A stretch of 53,592 bases of DNA, taken from positions 1-53,592 of IMG/VR virus record IMGVR_UViG_3300045240_000178. One strand, written 5' to 3'. Below, one piece after another: positions 46,537-53,592 of the stretch. The translations under genes and the position numbers were made by a program. The stretch comes from a virus. Position 1 is the stretch's first letter. Each line of letters starts with the position of its first letter. The notes under the pieces were generated by a model that had not been told where the DNA came from, searched no databases, and saw nothing but the letters and a program-made list of their open reading frames with translations.

Positions 46537-47124
46537 ATGAGCATCCGAGCAGCAATCTACGCGCGCGTATCGACCAAGATCCAGGATTACGAACTGCAGC
46601 TCACCGAGTTGCGCTCCTACGCCGCCCGCGCCGGCTGGGAAATCGTGGAGTACGTGGAGAAGGCATCGAGCGTCAAGAAACGGCCGGTGTTCGATCGCAT
46701 GCTCGCCGACGCCAAGCTCCGGAAGTTCGATGCAGTGCTGGTCTGGAAACTGGACCGCTTTGCGCGCTCCATCTCCCAACTGGTCGAGAACGTTCGCCTG
46801 TTCGATTCGCTCGAAATCCGTTTCGTATGCGTGACCCAGGGGATCGACACACACCTGCAGAATGCCGGCGGCCGGATGTTCATGCAGATCCTCGGGGTCT
46901 TTGCTGAGTTCGAGCGCAACCTGATCGTGGAGCGGGTGACCGCCGGGGTGGCCGAAGCCCAGAAGAGGGGAGTCCACTGCGGCCGCAAGCCGCGGATCTT
47001 CAAGCGCGACGAGGCCATGCGGATGCGGAGACTGGGGATGAGCTTCCGAAAAATCGCGGTCGCCCTGGGCGTTCCGACCATGACGATCGTCGATGCGGTG
47101 AAGCTGTACGGAAAGCCTTCCTAG
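46537..47124 (+). CDS. serine recombinase (resolvase/invertase family), 195 aa
   Basis: It has the small serine recombinase layout. The N-terminal catalytic domain has Ser12 in YARVSTK, VWKLDRFARS and FMQILGVFAEFERNLI. The C-terminus has a Hin-type HTH (RMRRLGMSFRKIAVALGVPT). It could invert or resolve DNA, for example a tail segment. No site pair was found by eye. Its place between lysozyme and terminase is unusual, and it is separate from the tyrosine integrase. Confidence 0.85.
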   Translation: MSIRAAIYARVSTKIQDYELQLTELRSYAARAGWEIVEYVEKASSVKKRPVFDRMLADAKLRKFDAVLVWKLDRFARSISQLVENVRLFDSLEIRFVCVTQGIDTHLQNAGGRMFMQILGVFAEFERNLIVERVTAGVAEAQKRGVHCGRKPRIFKRDEAMRMRRLGMSFRKIAVALGVPTMTIVDAVKLYGKPS

Positions 47125-47310
47125 TTTCTCGGGAATCGGTGACGCAAGGAGTAGACTTGCGGGCGCCGAAATGGCAGTACGAAACCAATTGGTTGGCGTA
47201 CGTTCCGGTGGTGGAAACCAGCAAAACAAACGACTTAAGCGGCAAACGTCCGCATTCCGCGCGCCGCGGTGCCCCAACGGAAGTAGACGCCTCACGCGCG
47301 CGCGACCAAC

Positions 47311-47784
47311 ATGCCCCGATTCGGCCCCAAGATTACTGCTTTTCTGCGCGCCATCGAAGTGATGCCAAATGTCACCCGGGCGGCGAAGGCGGCCAGGATC
47401 AACAAGTCCCAGCACTACGCGAAGCTGAACTCGAGTCTGGAGTACCGCGCCGCCTTCGACGCCTGTATGGCGATCGGCTGCGATGCCATGAGCGACGTCG
47501 CGATCGAGCGGGCCCAGATCGGCTGGGACGAACCCGTCGTATATAAGGGGCAGCTCTCCTACCCGGAGATCTGGAGCGACGAGCTGGGATATATGGTCCC
47601 CGACCGAACCCAGCAACCGTTCAGCGTCCGCAAGATCGACAACAACCTCCTGCAGTTCGTGCTTCGCAACCGCCATCCCGATTACCGGGAGCAGCGCGAA
47701 GAGCGCAACCCCGAAGCCGCCACGGCGCCGCCGCTGGTGATTCAGACCTACACCGATGATCCGCCTGAAAAGATTGAAGCCTGA
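47311..47784 (+). CDS. terS: terminase small subunit, 157 aa
   Basis: ATG 47311. The N-terminal helices (ITAFLRAIEVMPNVTRAAKA, ARINKSQHYAKLNSSLEYRA) form the DNA-binding HTH of TerS proteins, and the middle 'AIERAQIGWDEPVVYKGQ' with a conserved-looking follow-up (QPFSVRKIDNNLLQFVLRNR) is typical. It recognises pac or cos DNA and regulates TerL. The 186 bases upstream hold no convincing gene. Confidence 0.75.
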   Translation: MPRFGPKITAFLRAIEVMPNVTRAAKAARINKSQHYAKLNSSLEYRAAFDACMAIGCDAMSDVAIERAQIGWDEPVVYKGQLSYPEIWSDELGYMVPDRTQQPFSVRKIDNNLLQFVLRNRHPDYREQREERNPEAATAPPLVIQTYTDDPPEKIEA

Positions 47785-47889
47785 GACTGAGAATCTAATC
47801 TCTGTTCTTCTCGCGCCACCGTCGATTAGCTTCCGCTTGCTGCGCGCGCGTGCCCATCACTCAATTTTGTTCCGAAACCCCTGTATTTA

Positions 47890-47923
47890 CTAGGCCTAGA
47901 CGCATATTGAGTGTACCGGTACA
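47890..47923. promoter_or_regulatory. twin palindromes before the large terminase
   Basis: CTAGGCCTAG (47890-47899) and TGTACCGGTACA (47912-47923) are perfect palindromes, 12 bases apart, in the 145-base gap between TerS and TerL. Candidate operator or packaging-site element; a tight match to any known cos/pac was not seen. Confidence 0.4.
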
Positions 47924-47929
47924 ATCCTC

Positions 47930-49240
47930 ATGATCCGCCTCAGCAAACCGCAGTCCCGTATTTTTTTGTCTCCAGCGCGGTTCCGTGTTGTGGTTGCCGG
48001 CAGGCGTTTCGGCAAGACGTACCTGTCGATCCCCGAGCTGGTTCGCAAGGTCTGGAACCGGCCGAAGTCGCTCGCCTGGTATCTGGCACCGACATATCGC
48101 CAGGCGAAGCAGATCGCGTGGCGCGAACTGAAAGAGACCGGCGGGCCCTACTTGGCCGAGAAGCCCAACGAGACGGATCTGTCGGTCGAACTGATCGGCG
48201 GCGGCCGGATCGCGCTCCGCGGCGCGGCGAACTACGACGCCTTGCGCGGACCGGGCCTCGACTTCGCGGTGATGGACGAATACGCCGACATGAATCCGGT
48301 GGTGTGGACGGAGATCATCCGCCCCATGCTGTCCGACCGGATGGGTTCGGCTCTCTTCATCGGCACACCGAAGGGCATGAACCACTTCTACGAACTGCAC
48401 CAGTCGGCAGCCACGATGCCAGATTGGGCGGCGTTTCAGTACACCACGCTCGATGGCGGGCGCGTTTCGGCCGCGGAGCTCGAATCCGCGCGCCAGGACA
48501 TGGATGAGAAGACGTTCCGCCAGGAGTACATGGGCGGCTTCGAGAACTTTGCCGGCCGCGCCTACTTCGCCTTCAACCGCGGCGCCAATCTGCACGCAGC
48601 CAACTATCAGCCGCGCCTGCAGCTCTGCTGGTCGCTTGATTTCAACGTGAACCCGATGTCCAGCGTGATCTGCCAGCTCGAAGACACCACCACGCGCGAC
48701 CAGGCCATGATCGGCAAGCGATCCTCCCTCGTGCACGTGCTCGATGAGATCGTGCTGCCCAATTCCAACACCCAGGAGGCTTGCGAGGAATTCGCCAGGC
48801 GCGTGCAACCCTGGATCGCGCGGCAAGGGCAAGTTTCGCTGAAGCTATACGGCGATGCCGCCGGCAGCGCGCGCTCGACCGCGGGCAAGTCGGACTACCA
48901 GATCATCAAGGAATTCTTCCGCCGGACGCCCGAGTTCCAGGTGAGCTACCACGTGCCGCTGGCCAATCCCGCGGTGCGCGATCGCGTGAACGCGATGAAT
49001 TCGAAGCTGCTGAACGCCGCGGGTGTGGTGGGGCTGTTAGTGGATCCGCGATGCAAAAGATTGACGAAGGATCTGGAGCAGGTCGCGTGGAAAAGCGATT
49101 CGAACGGCAACATGACTGGCGATATCGACAAGAGTAACGCGGAGCTGACGCATATCTCGGACGCGCTCGGCTACTTGATTGAGAGTGAGTTCGGATTGCG
49201 GCAGGCCGGCGGGCCGCGGAGCGGGAGTATCGCAGCATGA
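47930..49240 (+). CDS. terL: terminase large subunit, 436 aa
   Basis: The ATPase has Walker A (GRRFGKT, residues 24-30) and Walker B (DFAVMDEYAD, with D116/E117), plus the coupling motif ALFIGTPKG (~141-149). The nuclease half has SLDFNVNP (D237), a GDAAGSAR segment (~306) and HISDALGYL (~409), the three-acid RNase H-like centre. It cuts and packages DNA into the prohead. Complete and uninterrupted. Confidence 0.9.
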   Translation: MIRLSKPQSRIFLSPARFRVVVAGRRFGKTYLSIPELVRKVWNRPKSLAWYLAPTYRQAKQIAWRELKETGGPYLAEKPNETDLSVELIGGGRIALRGAANYDALRGPGLDFAVMDEYADMNPVVWTEIIRPMLSDRMGSALFIGTPKGMNHFYELHQSAATMPDWAAFQYTTLDGGRVSAAELESARQDMDEKTFRQEYMGGFENFAGRAYFAFNRGANLHAANYQPRLQLCWSLDFNVNPMSSVICQLEDTTTRDQAMIGKRSSLVHVLDEIVLPNSNTQEACEEFARRVQPWIARQGQVSLKLYGDAAGSARSTAGKSDYQIIKEFFRRTPEFQVSYHVPLANPAVRDRVNAMNSKLLNAAGVVGLLVDPRCKRLTKDLEQVAWKSDSNGNMTGDIDKSNAELTHISDALGYLIESEFGLRQAGGPRSGSIAA

Positions 49241-49488
49241 TCCTCGATTCCCACGGCAACCAACTCCGTCGCACCATCGGCTTCCTCGGCGGCTTCGTGC
49301 GCGTGTGCAAGGCGCAGGTGCCGACGGTGGAGTTGAGTCTGGTGGGATCGGAAACGATTACGTTAGAGGAAGACGAGGAAGAGGACGCCGCACGCACTCT
49401 GGAGCGAATGCGGCGCAGCCTGACTACTTCTTCTTCGCTTTTGGCGCGGACTTCTTTTTCGCTTTCGGTGCGGTCTTCTTTGCCATAA
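49237..49488 (+). CDS. small acidic protein, 83 aa
   Basis: ATG 49237 overlaps the TerL stop (ATGA). The first half is a plausible beta/acidic protein (TIGFLGGFVRVCKAQVPTVE, EDEEEDAARTLERM). Its last third (TTSSSLLARTSFSLSVRSSL) is antisense to a Lys-rich mini gene on the other strand, so the true end or importance is unclear. Confidence 0.5.
   Translation: MILDSHGNQLRRTIGFLGGFVRVCKAQVPTVELSLVGSETITLEEDEEEDAARTLERMRRSLTTSSSLLARTSFSLSVRSSLP
49424..49486 (-). CDS. 20-aa Lys/Ala/Pro-rich peptide on the opposite strand
   Basis: On the minus strand ATG 49486 is preceded at nine bases by AAAGGAG, a strong ribosome site. The product is MAKKTAPKAKKKSAPKAKKK with a KAKKK repeat, like a histone H1 tail. 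It overlaps the end of the 83-aa gene antisense. DNA-binding peptides of this style occur in bacteria and phages, but this one is very short and unproven. Confidence 0.5.
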   Translation of the reverse strand: MAKKTAPKAKKKSAPKAKKK

Positions 49489-49567
49489 ACTAATTCTCCT
49501 TTCTTGCAATGTAGCGCATGATGGTAGAAGAGTTAAAGAAAAACTTGAAGAAGGAGTGAGCCCACAA

Positions 49568-49894
49568 ATGCAAGCCTATCCCCAGGGAAAAGTCGCGCCC
49601 GTTACCGCCGGAACCCCCGTGCGGCTTGCGGCGCCGCCGTCCGGCACACTGGTTGCCGAAATTCAGATCGCGCAGATTGCTGGCACGACTGGCAGTGTGT
49701 ACTTCGGGAAGGTGGGCATGGTGAAGGGCACGTTCGTCGGCGTGATGCGGCAGTTCATGGCGCCCGGTGCGACCGGTTTCCTCGATTCGGAAAACTATGG
49801 CGACGGCGAGACAAACCGTCTCGATCCGACCGATTATTGTGTCGATGCCGACACCAATCTAATGGGCATGCTGGTCACCTACATCCAAGCCTGA
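49568..49894 (+). CDS. small virion-region protein, 108 aa
   Basis: ATG 49568 (AAGGAG upstream) is preferred to GTG 49556, which would lie on the ribosome site itself. Beta-rich with a repeat-like Gly/Ala content (GTLVAEIQIAQIAGTTGSVY). It lies just before the portal (TGATG overlap). Candidate head or decoration protein; no family recognised. Confidence 0.55.
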   Translation: MQAYPQGKVAPVTAGTPVRLAAPPSGTLVAEIQIAQIAGTTGSVYFGKVGMVKGTFVGVMRQFMAPGATGFLDSENYGDGETNRLDPTDYCVDADTNLMGMLVTYIQA

Positions 49895-51453
49895 TGGACT
49901 TCCCCTCCTCACTGCCGATCAAATCCATTGGCGCCACAGCCTCGGAATACAACCGGTACGCCGAGGCATGGCAGACCGCTGCCGATCTCTACGAGGGCGG
50001 CAGCGTGCTCAAAGACAAGGTGGTCCGCCGCGGCCAATACCTGTTGAAGAAGCCGAAGGAACAGGAGGAAGTCTACGCCACGCGGCAACTGCGCTTCTCG
50101 TACACCAACCTCCTCGGCAACATCATCGGCTGGTACGGCGCCGCGCTGTTCAAGACGCCGGCGCAGATCGTAAAGAAGCGCGACGGCGCGGAAGGCGATG
50201 CGGCATTGAAGGTCCCGGCCGACGTGGAGACTTTCTGCGCGGCGTTTGAGAAGGACGCGGATCGCGCTGGCACCAGCTACGTGGATTTCTGGCGCAAGGC
50301 CTTCGAAAGCCTGGTGCTGCACAAGGCCGCCTACGTGCTGCTCGACCTGCCCGGCCACGACGACGACGCTCCGGCGGCGAGGTCTCTCGCAGACCAGCGG
50401 GCTAGCGGGGAACTCGACCCCTTCCTGGTGCTCTACACGCCCAGCCAGGTCATCAACTGGGAGACCGACCGCTACGGCAACCTGGAGTGGTGCATCATCG
50501 CCGTCTCGACCGAAGAGCGCGAAGCGTTCCAGAATCCCGTCACGATGGACTACTGGTATTATTTCGACCGCGAGCAGGTCGCATGCTATTCGGCGGAGCG
50601 GAACGACAAGCGCACCGATGACGACGTGGCCAACCTCGTGGACGGCTATCCCCGCCGGCACGCCATGACGGACCTGCAGCGGATCCCGGTGCGCAAAATC
50701 GAAGTGCCGGAAGGACTGTGGCTGGCCAATCGCGTGGCCCTACCGCTGCTCAACCACTTGAATCTGGACAACGCCTACGACTTCGCTCTATTCCAGTCGG
50801 CGCTTGCCCAGCTCGTGATCACCGGCAACTACGACGACTCGGCGACACTCTCGGAAGTCAGTTACCTGAAGCTCAACACGGGCGACACTGCCACGTATCT
50901 CGAGCCTGAAGGCCGCGCCTACGAAGCGATCGACAAACGCCTGGGCAGCCTCGAGGAGCGGATTTACAAGGCCTGCTACCTGATGGACCAGGCGCGCAGC
51001 AACAAGGCGACGCCGGCGGCGCAGTCTGGATTGAGTAAGCAGCAGGACAAGACTCCCAGCCGCGACGCGCTCTCCGGTTTCGGCGATGTGATCCGGCCCG
51101 CCATGCAGCTCGTGTACGCCGACGTGCTGGCGATCCGCGGCCTGGCGGAGATTCTGCCCGACGTGCGCGGCTTCGATTTCCAGGACAAGGCGGGCGTCGA
51201 AGAGATGGATTTCATGGAGAAGTCCACCGTGCTCGATGTCCAGTCGGACACGTACCGGCGGGAGCGCGATAAGAAGTTCGTCCGCGTGGTGCTGCCGGAT
51301 ATGAATCCGGAAACGCTGGCCAAGATCGACGGAGAGATCGAGGCCAATCCGACGCCCGAAGGCGCCGCGGCGTTACTCGCGGAGCAGCAGCAGGCCGACC
51401 AGCTCAACAAGTTCAGCCAGTCGTTCAAAGGCACCGCCGGCATCGGCGCGTAA
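49894..51453 (+). CDS. portal protein (DUF4055-like), 519 aa
   Basis: ATG 49894 overlaps the preceding stop. At 519 aa it has the size and slot (after TerL, before scaffold and coat) of a portal. The sequence (YLLKKPKEQEEVYATRQLRF, DKVVRRGQ, NRVALPLLNHLNLDNAYDFA) has the helical wing and stem style of the DUF4055 portal family. It forms the dodecameric DNA channel. Motif support is moderate; context is strong. Confidence 0.75.
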   Translation: MDFPSSLPIKSIGATASEYNRYAEAWQTAADLYEGGSVLKDKVVRRGQYLLKKPKEQEEVYATRQLRFSYTNLLGNIIGWYGAALFKTPAQIVKKRDGAEGDAALKVPADVETFCAAFEKDADRAGTSYVDFWRKAFESLVLHKAAYVLLDLPGHDDDAPAARSLADQRASGELDPFLVLYTPSQVINWETDRYGNLEWCIIAVSTEEREAFQNPVTMDYWYYFDREQVACYSAERNDKRTDDDVANLVDGYPRRHAMTDLQRIPVRKIEVPEGLWLANRVALPLLNHLNLDNAYDFALFQSALAQLVITGNYDDSATLSEVSYLKLNTGDTATYLEPEGRAYEAIDKRLGSLEERIYKACYLMDQARSNKATPAAQSGLSKQQDKTPSRDALSGFGDVIRPAMQLVYADVLAIRGLAEILPDVRGFDFQDKAGVEEMDFMEKSTVLDVQSDTYRRERDKKFVRVVLPDMNPETLAKIDGEIEANPTPEGAAALLAEQQQADQLNKFSQSFKGTAGIGA

Positions 51454-51581
51454 GTGAAGAAAGTCCGCTAACACCCCAAGTTTGCAGTAAAAGGCCCGCC
51501 GTGAGGCTTTCATATTCACGGGCTAACTCACACAAAACACACAATGGCCGCGCATTCTCGCGGGTTCAGGAGAACGCATAG
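51454..51581. other. intergenic leader of the scaffold/coat genes
   Basis: CCGTGA and TCACGG around a short loop (about 51500-51527) form an imperfect hairpin in an AT-richer stretch that precedes the AGGAG ribosome site of the scaffold gene. Possibly a promoter or processing site for the coat block; nothing firm. Confidence 0.4.
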
Positions 51582-52301
51582 ATGCTACGATTCAATAGAA
51601 GCTCCCTGTTTGCTGCCAACGATGACGGCGCAGGCGGAGGTGGTGGAATTCCGGCGGCCTTTGATCCGGCCGCGTTCCAGACCTCCCTCTTGGGGGAAGT
51701 GAACAAAACCCTAAACGGTTTTGCCAAATCCTTCAAGCTCGATCTCGGCAAACTCACGGCCGCGGCACAATCCGCCCTCGTGACCGACCCGAATCCCGAC
51801 ATCGACCTCGCCGCTGGCGCGGTCAAACCCCCGTCCGACCCCGCTCTCGCCGCCCAATTCAAGGCGATGGAAAGGCAGAACCGATTGCTTACCGAGCAGT
51901 TCGCCGCTATGCAGAAGACGAACGAAGCGACCACGGCCGCCGCGGAAGTGAAAGAGCGTCACAGCTCGATCCGCGACACCCTGGCCGGCTTCCAGTTCGG
52001 TTCGGAATCGCAGCGCGATACCGCCTTTCGCATTTTCAAAGATGACATCAAGCGAACGGCGGACGGATCGCTCGTAGGCGGCGCAGACGAAGCCCCGCTG
52101 AAGGAATATGTGACGGCGCAGATGGCGAATCACGCCTATCTGCTGGCCGCAAAGTCCGTCGACTCTGCTGGCGCGCGCAATGGCGGCCGACAGGCGGGCG
52201 TGAAGTCCGTCGATTTCGACGCGATCAAACAGGGCATGTCGGCCGCGGATATGAGCGCCGCCGCGGCTCAGATCAGCGCCGTCCTGGCAGGACAGCGCTA
52301 A
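51582..52301 (+). CDS. capsid scaffold protein candidate, 239 aa
   Basis: ATG 51582 has AGGAG upstream. The protein is mostly helical and hydrophilic with long Ala/Gln/Glu stretches (NRLLTEQFAAMQKTNEATTA), without a protease motif. It directly precedes the coat gene, the usual place of a scaffold. N-terminus is Gly-rich. Confidence 0.7.
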   Translation: MLRFNRSSLFAANDDGAGGGGGIPAAFDPAAFQTSLLGEVNKTLNGFAKSFKLDLGKLTAAAQSALVTDPNPDIDLAAGAVKPPSDPALAAQFKAMERQNRLLTEQFAAMQKTNEATTAAAEVKERHSSIRDTLAGFQFGSESQRDTAFRIFKDDIKRTADGSLVGGADEAPLKEYVTAQMANHAYLLAAKSVDSAGARNGGRQAGVKSVDFDAIKQGMSAADMSAAAAQISAVLAGQR

Positions 52302-52325
52302 CGTAGTTTCACCGCACATAACCCA

Positions 52326-52350
52326 AGGGGGGGCAGGCGATGCCCCCCTT
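52326..52350 (+). promoter_or_regulatory. strong GC hairpin just upstream of the coat gene
   Basis: AGGGGGGGCA (52326-52335) pairs with TGCCCCCCTT (52341-52350), giving a ~10-bp stem with a 5-base loop. It lies between scaffold and coat genes; the coat ribosome site follows. It has no T-run, so it is more likely an mRNA-stability or processing element than a terminator. Confidence 0.6.
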
Positions 52351-52369
52351 CTCAGGAGCAACTTTTCGA

Positions 52370-53287
52370 ATGCCGGATATCACCTCAGTAAATGTATCTC
52401 AGGCGATTTTGAAGCTGATCGGAGTGAAGGCGATGCCGGCGTTGCTGGCCAACCTCGTGATGGGCAATCTGGTCAACCGCGATTACGAAGCCCAGCTCGG
52501 CAACACCGGCGACACGGTGAACATCGTAATCCCGCCCACCATGGTCGCCAATGACATCAATGAAGGCGGCAGCGTCCAGCTTCAGAACCCCTCTCTCGGC
52601 AACGCGCAGATCGTGCTCAACACGCATGCCGAAGCAAGTTTCCAGATCCCCGATGTCACCAAGGTCCTGGCGTTCCCGGATCTGTTGAGCACCTACATGC
52701 AGCCGGCAGTGAACGCCGTGGCGACGAAGATCGAGACGGATCTGCTCAGCCTGTGGCCGCTCTTCACCGCGAACGCCGCGCTCGGCGCCACGACCGCGAT
52801 GGACGAAGCGCGCATCGATAGCGCGGAGAAGGTGCTGTTCGACAATTTCATTCCGCAGAATGAGCCGAAGTTCTTCGTAATCGCCTCGAGCTCCGCCGCG
52901 GCCATGCGCCAGATTCCGCGATTCTCGGAATATCAGACGACGGGCGAGAAGGACACCATGCTCACCGCCTACATGCCCGGCGGATCGCCTGGGCAGTTCG
53001 GCAAGATCAAGGACTTCTTCGTCTTCCGTTCGCAGCTCGTGCCGCTCTCGACCAACTACAAGAACATCGCCTTCCACCGGAACGCGATCGGAATGGCCAT
53101 GCGCCGCCTTCCGGCGCCTTTGCCCGGAACCGGCGCCATTGCCGAGTACGTCGAGCTTGGGAACTTCGGTTTCCGCCTGCTGTTGAGCTACGCGCCGGGA
53201 ACCCTGGCTTCGCAGGTGACCGTCGACGCGCTCTATGGCGTGGCCGTCATCCGTAACAATCACGGCGTGGTCGTCCAGTCAACCTAA
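52370..53287 (+). CDS. major capsid protein (P22-coat-like), 305 aa
   Basis: ATG 52370 is preferred (AGGAG upstream) over ATG 52340. The N-terminal half (VNRDYEAQLGNTGDTVNIVI, PPTMVANDINEGGSVQLQNP, VTKVLAFPDLLSTYMQPA) resembles P22 gp5-type coat proteins of the HK97 fold, where the first part forms the E-loop and N-arm. The C-terminal beta-rich part is typical. Expected to be the most abundant protein of the particle. Confidence 0.8.
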   Translation: MPDITSVNVSQAILKLIGVKAMPALLANLVMGNLVNRDYEAQLGNTGDTVNIVIPPTMVANDINEGGSVQLQNPSLGNAQIVLNTHAEASFQIPDVTKVLAFPDLLSTYMQPAVNAVATKIETDLLSLWPLFTANAALGATTAMDEARIDSAEKVLFDNFIPQNEPKFFVIASSSAAAMRQIPRFSEYQTTGEKDTMLTAYMPGGSPGQFGKIKDFFVFRSQLVPLSTNYKNIAFHRNAIGMAMRRLPAPLPGTGAIAEYVELGNFGFRLLLSYAPGTLASQVTVDALYGVAVIRNNHGVVVQST

Positions 53288-53301
53288 GCGGGTATCAGCA
53301 G

Positions 53302-53592
53302 ATGGATCTTCAAAAATACTGGAACGATGTGCGCGCCGCGCAGGAAAAGCTGCCGCGGCAGATGGTCTATTACCTGGTCTCGCTGGAGAACCCCGAAAAG
53401 GGCACCATCGCGGGCAGGGTAATGGATATGTCCAATCCCAAAGAAGTGGCGCGGCGCCTGGTCGAACGGACTCACAAGCTCGCGTCCCCCGAGGAAATCG
53501 CCCATCACCAGGCGATGCAACAGCAGCAGGCCGACGAACTGGCCGAGATCGAGCTGAAGCGCAAAGGCCAGCTCGCCATGCCGAAGGAACTG
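53302..53592 (+). CDS. hypothetical head-region protein, 5' part (continues at base 2)
   Basis: ATG 53302 gives 97 codons without stop before the window ends. The frame is resumed by the copy at 2-181, for a 113-aa protein. Its middle repeats a helical Lys/Glu/Gln pattern (EEIAHHQAMQQQQADELAEI). Place after the coat gene suggests a head-assembly role. Confidence 0.7.
   Translation, partial: MDLQKYWNDVRAAQEKLPRQMVYYLVSLENPEKGTIAGRVMDMSNPKEVARRLVERTHKLASPEEIAHHQAMQQQQADELAEIELKRKGQLAMPKEL
53463..53589. repeat. terminal direct repeat, right copy
   Basis: Identical to bases 1-126, with a single difference at 53589 (A instead of C at base 127). The difference changes Asp to Glu in the protein. 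Contig ends overlap here. Confidence 0.9.

Noticed and set aside
47139-47546. Plus frame between recombinase and small terminase (also 47171-47362)
   Set aside because: No ribosome site or domain, and it runs into the small terminase frame; left as non-coding.
46099-47676. 525-aa minus-strand frame across lysozyme, recombinase and small terminase
   Set aside because: Antisense to three well-supported genes.
1-53592. CRISPR arrays, rRNA, tRNA, DNA polymerase, methylase, restriction genes
   Set aside because: I looked for regularly spaced repeats and for these families in the translations and found none.

Overview
The window is one complete, GC-rich genome of a tailed temperate phage with siphovirus-type tail genes. 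The first ~127 bases recur at the end (53463-53589, one mismatch), and an open reading frame runs off the right edge and resumes at base 2. The molecule is therefore a circularised or permuted contig with about 53.46 kb of unique sequence. No host sequence is visible. Several exported proteins (Ala-rich signal peptides ending in 'ATAQ' or 'LPGQ', a Cys-paired N-terminal region on the second spike, an FxLYD-like protein) look like proteins of soil Acidobacteriota. That host is an inference from sequence style only.

Virion genes read rightward and wrap around the ends. In order they are: a probable lysis region (43.7-46.5 kb, with a TM/coiled-coil protein, several small proteins, a patatin-like lipase and a GH24-type lysozyme), a serine recombinase, small and large terminase, portal, scaffold and major coat. 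From base 1 follow minor head, virion morphogenesis, tail completion, tail tube, an Acb2-like protein, tail-assembly chaperones with a classic -1 slippery heptamer (CCCAAAC), a 939-aa tape measure, a distal tail protein, a 1244-aa Cys-containing hub and two pectate-lyase-fold spikes. A five-gene leftward operon of tiny proteins, with a 14-bp palindrome at its promoter end, sits inside the head-tail genes (2.6-3.5 kb).

The non-virion half is mostly leftward. It has a tyrosine integrase, a RecB/Cas4-like nuclease with a four-Cys signature beside a Pro-rich partner, and a divergent AT-rich promoter/operator that appears to make leaderless mRNAs. It also has exported proteins, a Gfo/Idh/MocA oxidoreductase, a TopoVIA/Spo11-like TOPRIM protein, a GIY-YIG protein that shares its C-terminal domain with its neighbour, and a long train of small unknown genes joined by 4-bp overlaps. 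At 38-40.6 kb lie a 538-aa candidate replication protein with a truncated paralogue, a small HTH gene, and repeat clusters that are candidate operators or an origin. I see no phage DNA polymerase or replicative helicase, so replication probably depends on the host.

Likely life cycle, by inference: integration by the tyrosine integrase, regulation through the palindromic operators, host-dependent replication started near 39-41 kb, headful or cos packaging by TerS/TerL, and lysis by lysozyme possibly helped by the patatin lipase. The Acb2-like protein suggests the phage meets nucleotide-signalling immunity (CBASS/Thoeris) in its host.
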